NCBI RefSeq assembly: GCF_900176515.1
Contig: NZ_FWXV01000009.1
Span: forward strand, 372,001 to 436,000
Source of the DNA: Kibdelosporangium aridum
GTDB taxonomy: Bacteria; Actinomycetota; Actinomycetes; Mycobacteriales; Pseudonocardiaceae
DNA: 64,000 nt
Reading direction: 5' to 3'
Each line of letters opens with the position of its first letter. Position 1 is the first letter of the stretch. This document shows positions 16,659-25,684 of the stretch, one piece after another. The notes below the pieces were generated by a model that was not told the origin of the DNA, did not search any database, and saw nothing but the letters and a program-made list of their open reading frames with translations. A program made the position numbers and the translations under genes.

Positions 16659-19106
16659 GTGAGATTTCTGGGTGACCGGCACCAGGGCCACGGCTCTATC
16701 CGGACGCGACTGACCGCGGTCGTGGTGTTTTCCGCAGTCGCTCTGGTTGTCATGTGGCTGGCTGTGAGCATGCCTCGGCTGTACGACGCGATCTACTTAC
16801 GCGCGGTCAGCGAAGCGATGCAGGAGACCATGCCGAAGGCGGTCCGCGCGCTCGCCGCCGTGCAGGCGGAACGCGCGCAGAGCTTGTCCGCGTCAGGTTC
16901 CGGAGCCGAGCTGGCCGACAAACGCAACCAGACCGACGTGTCCGTGCGCGACGTCCGCACGTTGGTCGAGCCGCTGCTGCCGGACTCGCCGCAGGTGGTG
17001 CGGGATCGCTACGCCGACTTCACCAGGGCGCTCGACGAACTGGCCGACATCCGCGGCAAGGCCGACACCAAGGCGATCGGCCGGCCGGAATTGTACGGTT
17101 TTTACAACAAACTCGCCGACGTCAGCATGACGGTTTTCGAGACCATGGCCCGTGCGGTGCCCGATCAGCAGACCGCGTTCAGTGGTGTCGAGGTGACTTC
17201 GCTGTTCCGCGCGGCGGACCTGATGTCACGAGCGGGCACGGTGGTCGGCGGCGCAATTACTACCGGTGTACTGAATCAATCCGACCACATCGAATTCACC
17301 CGGCTATCGGGCGCTTATCGGCAGCAGCTCGAATTGTCCACAGAAAACGGTTCGGAAGAGGTGCGGACCGCCTACCAGGAGATACGCGCCGGCGAGGACT
17401 GGAAACGGCTGACCGCCGCAGAGGACGGCTTGATCAATCAAGGCCCCTGGACTGTGGTCACTGGCCGCAACCGGACCGAGGGACAGCTCGCCGCGCCTCC
17501 GGTGAGTGATCAAGAGTGGCGGGACGTCACCGGAAAGGTCTACGCCGATCTGGAGCAGCTGGGCGTCCGGCAATTCGCCGACTCGGCCAGGCTGGCCGAC
17601 GAGAAGTCCAGCGCCAGCCTGACTCAGGCGATCATCGGTAGCGCCATCGCGTTGCTCGTCGCCCTGATCGTGATCATCGCCGCGCTGCGCATCATGCGCT
17701 CCACCGCACGCAGGCTGACCAGGCTGCGGTACGAGACGCTTGACCTGGCCGTGGAGAAGCTGCCGCCGATCGTGTCCCGGCTGCGCACCGGCGAGCAGGT
17801 CGACGTGCACAACGAACTGCCGCTGCTGGACTTCGGCAAGGACGAGATCGGTCAGGTCGCCAGGGCGTTCAACGCCGCGCACGCCACCGCGGTCGAGGCG
17901 GCCGTGCAGGAGTCACAGGCCCGTGCCGGTGTCCGCAACGTCTTCCTCGGTATCGCCCACCGCAGCCAGGCGCTGGTGCACCGGCAGCTGAAGATCCTCG
18001 ACAAGCTGGAGCGCGAGCAGGAGGACCCGCAGCAGCTCGACGCGCTGTTCACGCTGGACCACCTGGCCACCCGCGCCCGGCGCAACGCCGAGAACCTGAT
18101 CATCCTCGGTGGTCAGCAGCCCGGCCGTGCGTGGCGCAAACCGGTTCTGCTGGCTGACATCCTGCGCGGTGCGGTCGCGGAAACCACGCAGTACAAGCGA
18201 ATCCGCTTGCAAGGCGTGCCACGCGTGTCATTGGTCGGTTCGGCGGTCGCGGACACCATGCACCTGCTGGCGGAGTTGCTGGACAACGCCACGTCGTTCT
18301 CGCCGCCGCAGGCGCAGGTCAGGCTGTCCGGTGAACCGGCGGCCAAGGGCATCGTGGTCGAGGTCGAGGACAACGGCCTTGGCATGGACGACGACGAACG
18401 CGACCGGCACAACCTGGTGCTGGCCGACCCGCCGGACTTCGAGGCGATGGCGCTGAAAGGCGACCCGCGGCTCGGCCTGTTCGTGGTCGCCCGGCTCGCG
18501 GCCAGGCACGGCATCAAGGTCGAGCTGCGCTCGTCCTCCTACGGCGGCACCAGGGCGATCGTGCTGATCCCGGCGACTCTGCTCGTCGAGGCCGACCAGG
18601 ACGACACCTCGCCGTTCGAGCCCGTGCCCTCCGCCCGGGCCGCGTCGCCGGATCCGGACTACGTCGACGACGTGCTGCCGTTCCGGGTTTCGTTGTTCCA
18701 GCCCGCGGAAACCCCCGCTGAGAACGAGGCGGAGGAAGCCGGCCAGGTCGCGACCGGGGAACACGACTGGATGCGCGGCTGGGCGGAACCCGAGCCAGCG
18801 TGGCCAGAAGAAGACATGGTTGAACCAGCACAGCCCGAGCCGAGTGTGCAAGATGTGCAGCACATGTCAACCGGGCAGACGTCGCCAGGGATCATGCCGG
18901 TCGCCGCACCTGACGCGGGCACACCGGAGAAGCCGGCGTTGCCCCGTCGCCGCAGACAGGCCAGCCTGGCGCCGCAGCTCAGAGAGATGACGCCGATGCG
19001 CCCGGAGGACGACGACCCGGCAGGAGGTCGGTCGCCCGAGGAGATCCGCAGCATCATGTCGGCTTTCCAGTACCAGACCCGGCGCGCTCGTGATGAGGAT
19101 CAGTAG
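16659..19106 (+). CDS. Conservon sensor kinase-like protein with nitrate/nitrite-sensing domain (CvnA type)
   Basis: An 815-residue membrane protein: helix at about 20-38, a large extracytoplasmic NIT-type domain (RAVSEAMQETMPKAVRALAAVQ, SLFRAADLMSRAG), a second helix near 325-345 (IGSAIALLVALIVIIAALRIM), a HAMP linker and an ATPase domain near 530-630 (LLAELLDNATSFSPP, VEDNGLGM). The C-terminal 180 residues are acidic and disordered, ending in ARDEDQ. No classical HisKA box is visible. GTG 16659 with GGAG upstream is chosen over starts at 16548 and in between. First gene of a four-gene conservon. Confidence 0.9.
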   Translation: MRFLGDRHQGHGSIRTRLTAVVVFSAVALVVMWLAVSMPRLYDAIYLRAVSEAMQETMPKAVRALAAVQAERAQSLSASGSGAELADKRNQTDVSVRDVRTLVEPLLPDSPQVVRDRYADFTRALDELADIRGKADTKAIGRPELYGFYNKLADVSMTVFETMARAVPDQQTAFSGVEVTSLFRAADLMSRAGTVVGGAITTGVLNQSDHIEFTRLSGAYRQQLELSTENGSEEVRTAYQEIRAGEDWKRLTAAEDGLINQGPWTVVTGRNRTEGQLAAPPVSDQEWRDVTGKVYADLEQLGVRQFADSARLADEKSSASLTQAIIGSAIALLVALIVIIAALRIMRSTARRLTRLRYETLDLAVEKLPPIVSRLRTGEQVDVHNELPLLDFGKDEIGQVARAFNAAHATAVEAAVQESQARAGVRNVFLGIAHRSQALVHRQLKILDKLEREQEDPQQLDALFTLDHLATRARRNAENLIILGGQQPGRAWRKPVLLADILRGAVAETTQYKRIRLQGVPRVSLVGSAVADTMHLLAELLDNATSFSPPQAQVRLSGEPAAKGIVVEVEDNGLGMDDDERDRHNLVLADPPDFEAMALKGDPRLGLFVVARLAARHGIKVELRSSSYGGTRAIVLIPATLLVEADQDDTSPFEPVPSARAASPDPDYVDDVLPFRVSLFQPAETPAENEAEEAGQVATGEHDWMRGWAEPEPAWPEEDMVEPAQPEPSVQDVQHMSTGQTSPGIMPVAAPDAGTPEKPALPRRRRQASLAPQLREMTPMRPEDDDPAGGRSPEEIRSIMSAFQYQTRRARDEDQ

Positions 19107-19117
19107 GGGAGAACTGA

Positions 19118-19537
19118 ATGAAGAAGGCGAACTCAGGGGCGGACCTCGACTGGCTGCTCGAAGACCTGGTCGGCCGGGTGGTCGGGGCGCGGCACGCGGT
19201 CGTGCTGTCCGCGGACGGGCTGCTCGTCGGCCGGTCAGCCGCGTTGTCCAAAGAGGACGGTGAGCACCTCTCGGCGGTCGCGTCGGCGTTCCAGAGCCTG
19301 GCCCGCGGGACCGGCAGGCAGTTCGGCGGCGGCAAGGTCCGGCAGACCATCGTGGAGATGGAACACGCCTTCCTTTTCGTCACCGCAGCGGGCCAGGGCA
19401 CGTGCCTCGCGGTGCTCGGCGAGGAGGACGCCGATGTCGGCCTGATCGCTTACGAGATGAACCTGCTGGTCAAACAGGTCGGCTCGGTGCTCAACGCGTC
19501 ACCGCGGGTCGAGCACCTCGGCGTGCCGACGTCATGA
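19118..19537 (+). CDS. Roadblock/LC7 protein (CvnB type)
   Basis: A 139-residue roadblock/LC7-fold protein, opening with SGADLDWLLEDLVGRVVGARHAVVLSADGLLVG. In conservons this protein is a partner of the GTPase and kinase-like subunits, in a membrane complex likened to a eukaryotic G-protein coupled system. GGGGAG precedes ATG 19118. Its stop overlaps the next start as ATGA. Confidence 0.95.
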   Translation: MKKANSGADLDWLLEDLVGRVVGARHAVVLSADGLLVGRSAALSKEDGEHLSAVASAFQSLARGTGRQFGGGKVRQTIVEMEHAFLFVTAAGQGTCLAVLGEEDADVGLIAYEMNLLVKQVGSVLNASPRVEHLGVPTS

Positions 19538-19905
19538 CCGCCGGCCGCGACAACTGGGTGGACGACGAGGCCGGTCCGCTGGTCCGTCCCTATGCGATGA
19601 CGCGTGGACGGACCCGGCCGGCGAACCGTGATCTGAACATGATCACGCTTGTGGTCGCGGCGAAGGATGTCATCGACACGGTCGCGTTGGACGCCGACTA
19701 CGTGGCGATCCTCGAACTGTGCCACCAGCCGCTGTCGATAGCCGAGCTCGCGGCTCGGATGAACGTGCCGATCGTGGTGGTCAAGGTCCTGGTGTCGGAC
19801 TTGATCGAGCAGCGTGAAGTAATAGCCCGCAACCCCACACGCGATGTCAGGGTGCCAGACATGAAACTACTGCAGGCGGTGCTCGATGGTGTCCGACGGC
19901 TCTGA
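19534..19905 (+). CDS. DUF742 protein (CvnC type)
   Basis: A 123-residue DUF742 protein with a winged-helix-like fold. It starts TAGRDNWVDDEAGPLVRPYAMT and contains the family block LSIAELAARMNVPIVVVKVLVSDL. ATG 19534 overlaps the roadblock stop by 4 bases, and its end overlaps the GTPase start by 20 bases, so the module is tightly coupled. Confidence 0.94.
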   Translation: MTAGRDNWVDDEAGPLVRPYAMTRGRTRPANRDLNMITLVVAAKDVIDTVALDADYVAILELCHQPLSIAELAARMNVPIVVVKVLVSDLIEQREVIARNPTRDVRVPDMKLLQAVLDGVRRL

Positions 19906-20470
19906 GGAGATGCCCAGCGCGGTCAAGATCCTGATCGCCGGTGGGTTCGGTGCCGGGAAGACCACGATGGTCGGCGCGGTCAGCGAGATCGCCCCGCTGT
20001 CGACCGAGGAGCTGCTCACCGAGGCGGGGATCGGCGTCGACGACCTGGTCGGGATCGAGAACAAGCGGACGACGACGGTCGCGCTGGACTTCGGCCGGAT
20101 CACGCTGAACGACCAGGCGATCCTGTACCTGTTCGGCACGCCGGGGCAGGGCCGGTTCTGGTTCATGTGGGACGAGCTGGCCTACGGCGCGCTCGGCGCG
20201 GTCGTGCTCGCCGACACCCGGCGGCTGGACACGTGCTTCCCGTCGATCGACTTCTTCGAGAAGCGCGACGTGCCGTTCGTGATCGCGGTGAACTGCTTCG
20301 ACGGGGCCGCCCGCTACGAGCTGTCCGAGGTGCGCGAGGCGCTGGACATCGGCCCGGACGTGCCGATCGCGATGTGCGACGCGCGTGACCGGGAATCCGC
20401 CAAGGAGGTCCTGGTCACATTGGTGGAGTACGTGCTGCGCAGGCAACCCCTCGCCCGTGCCACGATGTAG
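19886..20470 (+). CDS. Small GTPase of the conservon (CvnD type)
   Basis: A 194-residue Ras-like ATP/GTP-binding protein. The P-loop GGFGAGKTT is near residues 19-27, switch II shows LFGTPGQGRF, and the base-recognition motif is the Cvn-type NCFD instead of NKxD. It ends 2 bp before the chdC start. No cytochrome P450 gene follows, as is seen in some conservons. The receptor and effector of this module are unknown. Confidence 0.95.
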   Translation: MVSDGSEEMPSAVKILIAGGFGAGKTTMVGAVSEIAPLSTEELLTEAGIGVDDLVGIENKRTTTVALDFGRITLNDQAILYLFGTPGQGRFWFMWDELAYGALGAVVLADTRRLDTCFPSIDFFEKRDVPFVIAVNCFDGAARYELSEVREALDIGPDVPIAMCDARDRESAKEVLVTLVEYVLRRQPLARATM

Positions 20471-20472
20471 GC

Positions 20473-21165
20473 ATGGCTCGCCTGAACTACGCCGAACTCA
20501 ACGACACGATCCGGTACACGATGTGGTCGGTGTTCCGGATCGAACCGGGCAAGCTGCCCGACGACCGCGGCCCGGCGGCCACCGAGGCGCAGAACTACCT
20601 CGACGCCCTCGAAGGCAAAGGTGTCACGGTTCGTGGCGTGTACGACGTGGCGGGCCTGCGGGCGGACGCGGACTACATGATCTGGTGGCACGCCGAGGAG
20701 ATCGAGCAGGTGCAGGCCGCGTACACCGGGCTGCGCCGCACCGCGCTCGGCCGGGCGTCCACACCGGTCTGGAGCCAGGTCGCGCTGCACCGGCCCGCGG
20801 AGTTCAACAAGAGCCACATCCCGGCGTTCCTGGCCGGTGAGGAGGCTCGCAAGTACGTCTGCGTGTACCCGTTCGTCCGGTCCTACGAGTGGTATCTGCT
20901 GCCGGACGAGGAGCGTCGCAAGATGCTGGCCGAGCACGGCCAGATGGCCCGCGACTACCCGGACGTGCGCGCCAACACCGTCGCGTCCTTCGCCCTCGGC
21001 GACTACGAGTGGATGCTGGCGTTCGAGGCGGACGAACTGCACCGGATCCTGGACCTGATGCGCCACCTGCGCGGCAGCACCGCACGTCGGCATGTGCGTG
21101 AGGAGATCCCCTTCTACACCGGTACGCGGCTGCCCGCGGCCGAGCTCGTCGCCAACTTGCCTTGA
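20473..21165 (+). CDS. chdC: Coproheme decarboxylase (peroxide-dependent haem synthase)
   Basis: A 230-residue chlorite-dismutase-family protein (also called HemQ) that oxidatively decarboxylates coproheme to haem b with H2O2. It starts MARLNYAELNDTIRYTMWSVF and shows YVCVYPFVRSYEWYLLPDEERR, which carries the conserved Tyr region, and a GDYEWMLAFEAD segment. It completes the coproporphyrin route begun by hemE and cgoX, but is separated from cgoX by the conservon. The stop overlaps the TTG start of the following CoA transferase. Confidence 0.96.
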   Translation: MARLNYAELNDTIRYTMWSVFRIEPGKLPDDRGPAATEAQNYLDALEGKGVTVRGVYDVAGLRADADYMIWWHAEEIEQVQAAYTGLRRTALGRASTPVWSQVALHRPAEFNKSHIPAFLAGEEARKYVCVYPFVRSYEWYLLPDEERRKMLAEHGQMARDYPDVRANTVASFALGDYEWMLAFEADELHRILDLMRHLRGSTARRHVREEIPFYTGTRLPAAELVANLP

Positions 21166-22448
21166 TCGGCACAGGGATCGACGCGTCGCCGTGGGCGGCG
21201 CACGATCCGGTGCTGCCTGGGCGATTCCGCGTCGGTTCAGCGGCTGCGGCTTGCGTGCACGCGACGACGCAGGCCGCGGCTGACCTTTTCGCCGCACGTG
21301 GCGGAGATCCAGGGCCGGTGAGCGTGGATGTGCGGCACGCGGCCGCGCATTTCCGCAGCGAGCGATACCTGCGGGTGGACGGTGAACCGGCCGGCGGCGA
21401 GGACCCGTTGACGGGCAACTACAAGGCCGCGGACGGCTGGGTCCGGCTGCACTGCAACTACCCGCATCACCGCGACGCGGCCATGCAAGTCGTGGGGACT
21501 GACTTCGCCGCCGGAGTGGCCTCCCGCAAGGCGATTGACGTCGAGCAGGCCGTTGTGGCCGCCGGAGGCGCGGCCGCGGCGCAGCGTTCCCGCGAGGAGT
21601 GGGCGGCTCATCCGCAGGGTATTGCCTTGCGGCGGTTGCCTTTGCTGTCGATCGAACAGATCGGCGACGCGCCGCCGATTCAACTGTCCAAAGCAGACCG
21701 GCCGCTGTCTGGCGTGCGGGTGCTGGACATGACGCACGTGATCGCCGGACCGGTCTGCGGCCGGACGTTGGCCGCGCACGGGGCTGACGTGTTGCACGTG
21801 GGCGCCGAGCATTTGCCCGTGGTGCGGCCGATCCTGCTCGACACCCAGTTCGGCAAACGGTCGACGTTCATCGATCTGCGTACGGCCGAAGGAGCGGACA
21901 CGTTACGCGCCTTGGTGCGTGCCGACGCGGACGTGTTCATCGAATCGTTCCGGCCGGGTTCGTTGGCGGCCAAGGGCTTCGGCCCAGCGGACCTGGCGGC
22001 GATGCGGCCGGGGATCGTCGTCGTGGAGATCTCCGCGTGGGGCTGGGAAGGGCCGTGGCGAACGCGCAGGGGCTTCGACAGCCTGGCGCAGCTGGCCAGC
22101 GGGATCGCGGCCGGAGATCCGCCGGTGCCGTTGCCTGCGCAGTTCCTTGATCACGGCACCGGCTGGCTGGCGGCTTATGGCGTGCTGACCGCGCTGCGCA
22201 GGCGGATGGAAACCGGCGGCTCGTGGCTGGTGAAGGTGGCGCTCGCCCGGACCGGGTTATGGCTCGATGAACTCGGGAAAACAGAAGTGAACGGCAAGCG
22301 GCTGATTGTCGACGATCTGCTGACCACAACGCCCAGCCCATTTGGACTGCTCACTCACATTCGTATGCCCGGCTCGCTTCCTGGGGCGCAGCCGAATTGG
22401 GCGCACGGTTCGCCTGTTCCGGGCAGCGCGAAGCCCGAATGGTGGTGA
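21162..22448 (+). CDS. CaiB/BaiF-type (family III) CoA transferase
   Basis: A 428-residue CoA transferase of family III, moving CoA between carboxylic acids. Family blocks are present: VRVLDMTHVIAGPVCGRTLAAHGADVLHV, FIDLRTAEGADTL, VFIESFRPGSLAAKG and RRGFDSLAQLASGI. The start is TTG 21162, overlapping the chdC stop; no strong ribosome site is visible, so translation probably depends on coupling. The stop codon lies in the loop of a strong terminator hairpin. Substrate unknown. Confidence 0.88.
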   Translation: MIGTGIDASPWAAHDPVLPGRFRVGSAAAACVHATTQAAADLFAARGGDPGPVSVDVRHAAAHFRSERYLRVDGEPAGGEDPLTGNYKAADGWVRLHCNYPHHRDAAMQVVGTDFAAGVASRKAIDVEQAVVAAGGAAAAQRSREEWAAHPQGIALRRLPLLSIEQIGDAPPIQLSKADRPLSGVRVLDMTHVIAGPVCGRTLAAHGADVLHVGAEHLPVVRPILLDTQFGKRSTFIDLRTAEGADTLRALVRADADVFIESFRPGSLAAKGFGPADLAAMRPGIVVVEISAWGWEGPWRTRRGFDSLAQLASGIAAGDPPVPLPAQFLDHGTGWLAAYGVLTALRRRMETGGSWLVKVALARTGLWLDELGKTEVNGKRLIVDDLLTTTPSPFGLLTHIRMPGSLPGAQPNWAHGSPVPGSAKPEWW

Positions 22449-22463
22449 AACCATTCGGGCTTT
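22431..22463 (+). terminator. Terminator with the upstream gene's stop codon in its loop
   Basis: Perfect 13-bp stem AAGCCCGAATGGT (22431-22443) / ACCATTCGGGCTT (22450-22462), 6-nt loop GGTGAA, then T. The CoA transferase TGA (22446-22448) sits in the loop. It also ends 21 bp short of the convergent peptide gene and may serve both strands. Confidence 0.8.
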
Positions 22464-22483
22464 ATCGCTTGAGTCGTGGTCGA

Positions 22484-22669
22484 TCAGTCGTAGCCCATGC
22501 CGTCTGTGCTGGTACCGCAGTCGTAGCCCATCCCGTCTTCGCAGGCCACGTCATAGCCCATGCCGTCGGGGCCCGGTGCCGCGATGGCGGTGGCCGCGCC
22601 GGAAATCGCCAGTCCCGCGACGGCTGCCGCACCCGCCAGCACCATCGCGATACGAGTTTGTGTCCGCAT
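22484..22669 (-). CDS. Small secreted peptide with three DGMGYD repeats
   Basis: A 61-residue exported peptide of no family I recognise. ATG 22669 has GCGGAGGA upstream. A signal peptide (RIAMVLAGAAAVAGLAISG, cut near AIA-AP) is followed by about 30 mature residues built from three copies of DGMGYD, spaced 11 and 10 residues apart and ending the protein, with one Cys between each pair of copies. At DNA level the repeats are the 18-bp units at 22487, 22520 and 22550. The two cysteines could form a disulfide. It is divergent from the LuxR-type regulator at 22891. Possible structural, metal-binding or signalling peptide; function not known. Confidence 0.75.
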   Translation of the reverse strand: MRTQTRIAMVLAGAAAVAGLAISGAATAIAAPGPDGMGYDVACEDGMGYDCGTSTDGMGYD

Positions 22670-22854
22670 GATTCCTCCGCACGCCGACTTGTGGAGATCG
22701 GACGAAATAGTGACTACAGAGTGGCAGTGCGTCAGTAATCGGCGGTGGAGCGCGCAGTAAATAATTGCCCAACGATTGGTTGCGCGCCGGAAAGGTGAAC
22801 AGAGCTGAGCGGTGCGAACAATTCTATGACTGTTCTTAGGCTGGCTAATGAGCA

Positions 22855-22883
22855 TTGTTAAGATCGTGTTCACCCAGTATTAT
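22855..22883 (+). promoter_or_regulatory. Promoter for a leaderless LuxR-type regulator mRNA
   Basis: -35-like TTGTTA (22855-22860), 17-bp spacer, -10-like TATTAT (22878-22883), then 7 bases to ATG 22891. Transcription would begin at or next to the A of the start codon, and no ribosome site is present, which fits a leaderless message. Confidence 0.65.
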
Positions 22884-22890
22884 TCCGATC

Positions 22891-25611
22891 ATGTCGCGGC
22901 CAGGAGCACTCGTCGGCCGGGGTGCGGAGCTGGCCCGGCTTTCCGGGTGGCTGCGTGCCCTGTCCACCGGTCGCGGTCAAGCGGTGCTCGTCGAGGGTGA
23001 ACCGGGCATCGGCAAGTCCATGCTGGTCCGGACCGCTTGTGCGGCAACACCTTTTCCCGTGCACTGGGGTTCGGGTGACGAGCTCGGCCAAGACCTGCCG
23101 CTGATGCCGCTGCTGGACGGCATGCGGGTGCACAGCGCAGCGGATGCCCGGCGGCAGGACATCGCACGGCTGTTGCGCGGTGAGACCACGATCGGCCATG
23201 GCATGGACGTCGCCACTGCCATCGCTGAGCATTTGTTGGCACTGTTGGAAGAACTGTGCACGGATGGTCCGGCCATCCTCGTGGTCGACGATCTGCAGTG
23301 GGCGGATCGGCACACCGTCTCGCTGTGCGGCAGGTTGGCGCGGCTGGTCCAGCAGATCCCGTTGCTGTTCATCGGGATCATGCGACCGGTGCCCCGGCGT
23401 GCCGAACTGATCTCGCTGCGCCGGACCATTCCGGCGGCCGACCGGATCCGCCTGAGTCGCCTGGCGGACACCGAGATCGAGACGCTGCTGACTGAGCTGG
23501 CCGGTGGCACACCCAGTGAGAGGCTGCGCAGACTGGCCGCGGGCGCGGCTGGAAACCCGTTGTACCTGACGGAATTGGTGGGCTCGCTGGAGCGTGGCGG
23601 GCGTTTGTACACGACCGAATCCGGGTTGGTTGAAACAACGGTCGAACGCACACCGCGGTCGTTGTCGGCCGCGATCACCGAGCGGCTCGGTTTCCTGCCG
23701 GCGCAGGTGCTCGAGGTGCTACGGGTGGCGGCCTTGCTGGGCACGGACTTCTCTGTCGGCGACCTGGCGGTGGTATCCGGCCAGACCACCGCGCAGCTGG
23801 TGCCCGCGATCGAGGACGCACGAGCCTCGGGGATCCTGACCGAAGCGGGCGATTTGCTGGCCTTCCGGCATCCGCTGATCAGAATCGCCCTGTACGAACA
23901 GCTTCCGGTCGCTGTGCGAGCCGCGTGGCACCGGGACGCCGCGAAGGCATTGGTCGAGGCCGGTGCTCCGGTCGACCGCGTCGCCAGGCAGATGCTGCCT
24001 GCCGCCGTCACCGATGAGCAGTGGGTGGTTCGGTGGCTGGACAAGGCCGCGCCCGCGCTCGTCGGTCACGCTCCGAAGGTCGCTGTTGAACTGCTCCGGC
24101 GTACGAACACGTGTCCGGAGTTGTTGGCTGACGCGCTGTACCGGATGGGAGAGCCCGCTGAGGCTGCCGTCGTCGCCGATCGTGCGCTGAGCGACGATCC
24201 TCCGCCGGATCGGCTGGTCGAGCTGCATCGGATCATGACCCAGTGCCGGTCACTCGCCGGGCGGCCCGCGGAAGCACTGGAGGCGTTGCAGGCCGCCTTG
24301 CAGACGCCCGGTCTGCCGTCGGTGCACCGGGCGAGGTTGCTTGTGCTGGCGGCCCGCGCGAACAGAGGGCTCGGCCGAGTCGACGAAGCGGAAGCTCTCG
24401 CGACCGAGGCGTTGGACCAGACCGACGACCGCTGGGCGACGGCGTGGGCGTTGCACGTGCTGGTTCTCGTGTCGATGATGCGCGGTGCGAGCGATGAAGC
24501 GCTTGCCTTCCTGGAACGGGCTCTCGTGGTCGCGGGCGATGATCCGGAACTGACCGATCTGCGGCTGCTGGTGCGGATCAACCAGGCTGTCACGCTCGGC
24601 GATCTCGACCGGTACGACGAGGCCATCGAAGTGGCCGGCCAGATGCGCCAGGAGGCCGAACGCACCGGCAGTCTGGTCAGGCTGACCCAGGCACAGAGCG
24701 CGATGGGCCAGCTGCTGCTGGAGACCGGCGGCTGGGACCACGCGCTGGCCGAGGTGGACGCCCTGCCCGCCGAGGTGAAGGACCCGAGCGTGGTCTGCTG
24801 CGACCACGGCATCGCGGCCACGATCTGCTTCCACCGCGACGACCCGGAGACCGCACGGCGGCATCTCGCCACTGCGGCGCCCTATGCCGACCAGGTCGGG
24901 TTGCGTGCGGTCGCCCAGCTTTGCCTGGCCCGCAGCCTGGACGCGGAGTACTCCGGTGATCCCGTGGCGGCCCTCGCCGAACTGGTCGACGGGCTGGCGG
25001 ACAAGACCGAGATCGAGGACATGCTCCCGGACGCGGTCCGGCTGGCCGTCCAGGTCGGCGACCTTGGCACGGCGACCACTGCCACCGCCCGCATCGAGTC
25101 GCTTGTGGACTCTTCACCGCGCTGGCACGCGGCCGCGTTGTACTGCCGTGGCTTGGTCGACCAGGACTCCACGATGCTGCTCGCGGCCGCGGGGGAGTCC
25201 GAGCGGCCGCTGTTCAAGGCCAAGGCGTTCGAGGCGGCCGCGACGGCCTTTGTCGCCACCGGGGACTCGAGTTCCGCGCGTGCCGCCTTCGCCAGAGCGA
25301 CCGCTGTCTACGAGGACCTGGCTGCCGCGTGGGACATCGCGCGGCTGGCGGCGGTGCAACGGGCGGCCGGGATCCGGCGAGCGCCGAGGGTCGCGCACAA
25401 GAAAGCCACGCACGGCTGGGAAAGCCTCACGCCGACCGAGTCGAAGATCGCCGCACTCGTGGTGGAAGGCTTGACCAACAGGCAGATCGCGGCCCGGTTG
25501 TTCCTGTCACCGCGGACTGTGGGCACGCACGTGTCACACATCTTGAACAAGCTTGGCGTGAACTCGCGGACCGACATCGCGCGGGAGGCCAGCCGTCGCG
25601 CGTCCGGCTGA
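22891..25611 (+). CDS. Large ATP-binding LuxR-family (LAL) regulator
   Basis: A 906-residue LAL regulator: AAA-type ATPase (Walker A GEPGIGKS at 36-43; Walker B ILVVDDLQWAD near 130), a long TPR-like helical region and a C-terminal LuxR HTH at about 846-900 (LTPTESKIAALVVEGLTNRQIAARL, SPRTVGTHVSHIL). Such proteins activate metabolic or secondary-metabolite genes on binding an inducer. ATG 22891 is chosen because the domain starts at once (RPGALVGRGAELARL) and a promoter ends 7 bp before it. Divergent from the DGMGYD peptide gene, a possible target. Confidence 0.93.
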   Translation: MSRPGALVGRGAELARLSGWLRALSTGRGQAVLVEGEPGIGKSMLVRTACAATPFPVHWGSGDELGQDLPLMPLLDGMRVHSAADARRQDIARLLRGETTIGHGMDVATAIAEHLLALLEELCTDGPAILVVDDLQWADRHTVSLCGRLARLVQQIPLLFIGIMRPVPRRAELISLRRTIPAADRIRLSRLADTEIETLLTELAGGTPSERLRRLAAGAAGNPLYLTELVGSLERGGRLYTTESGLVETTVERTPRSLSAAITERLGFLPAQVLEVLRVAALLGTDFSVGDLAVVSGQTTAQLVPAIEDARASGILTEAGDLLAFRHPLIRIALYEQLPVAVRAAWHRDAAKALVEAGAPVDRVARQMLPAAVTDEQWVVRWLDKAAPALVGHAPKVAVELLRRTNTCPELLADALYRMGEPAEAAVVADRALSDDPPPDRLVELHRIMTQCRSLAGRPAEALEALQAALQTPGLPSVHRARLLVLAARANRGLGRVDEAEALATEALDQTDDRWATAWALHVLVLVSMMRGASDEALAFLERALVVAGDDPELTDLRLLVRINQAVTLGDLDRYDEAIEVAGQMRQEAERTGSLVRLTQAQSAMGQLLLETGGWDHALAEVDALPAEVKDPSVVCCDHGIAATICFHRDDPETARRHLATAAPYADQVGLRAVAQLCLARSLDAEYSGDPVAALAELVDGLADKTEIEDMLPDAVRLAVQVGDLGTATTATARIESLVDSSPRWHAAALYCRGLVDQDSTMLLAAAGESERPLFKAKAFEAAATAFVATGDSSSARAAFARATAVYEDLAAAWDIARLAAVQRAAGIRRAPRVAHKKATHGWESLTPTESKIAALVVEGLTNRQIAARLFLSPRTVGTHVSHILNKLGVNSRTDIAREASRRASG

Positions 25612-25684
25612 GTTGGCCGGAAACTTGCGGATGTCGGCAAACCGGCTACTCGTCCGGCGCCGACTGGCACACGAAGATGCACGG

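Noticed and set aside
22487..22567. Three 18-bp repeats considered as a CRISPR array
   Set aside because: Spacing is 33 and 30 bp, the units code for DGMGYD in frame and lie in a gene with signal peptide and ribosome site; no cas genes.
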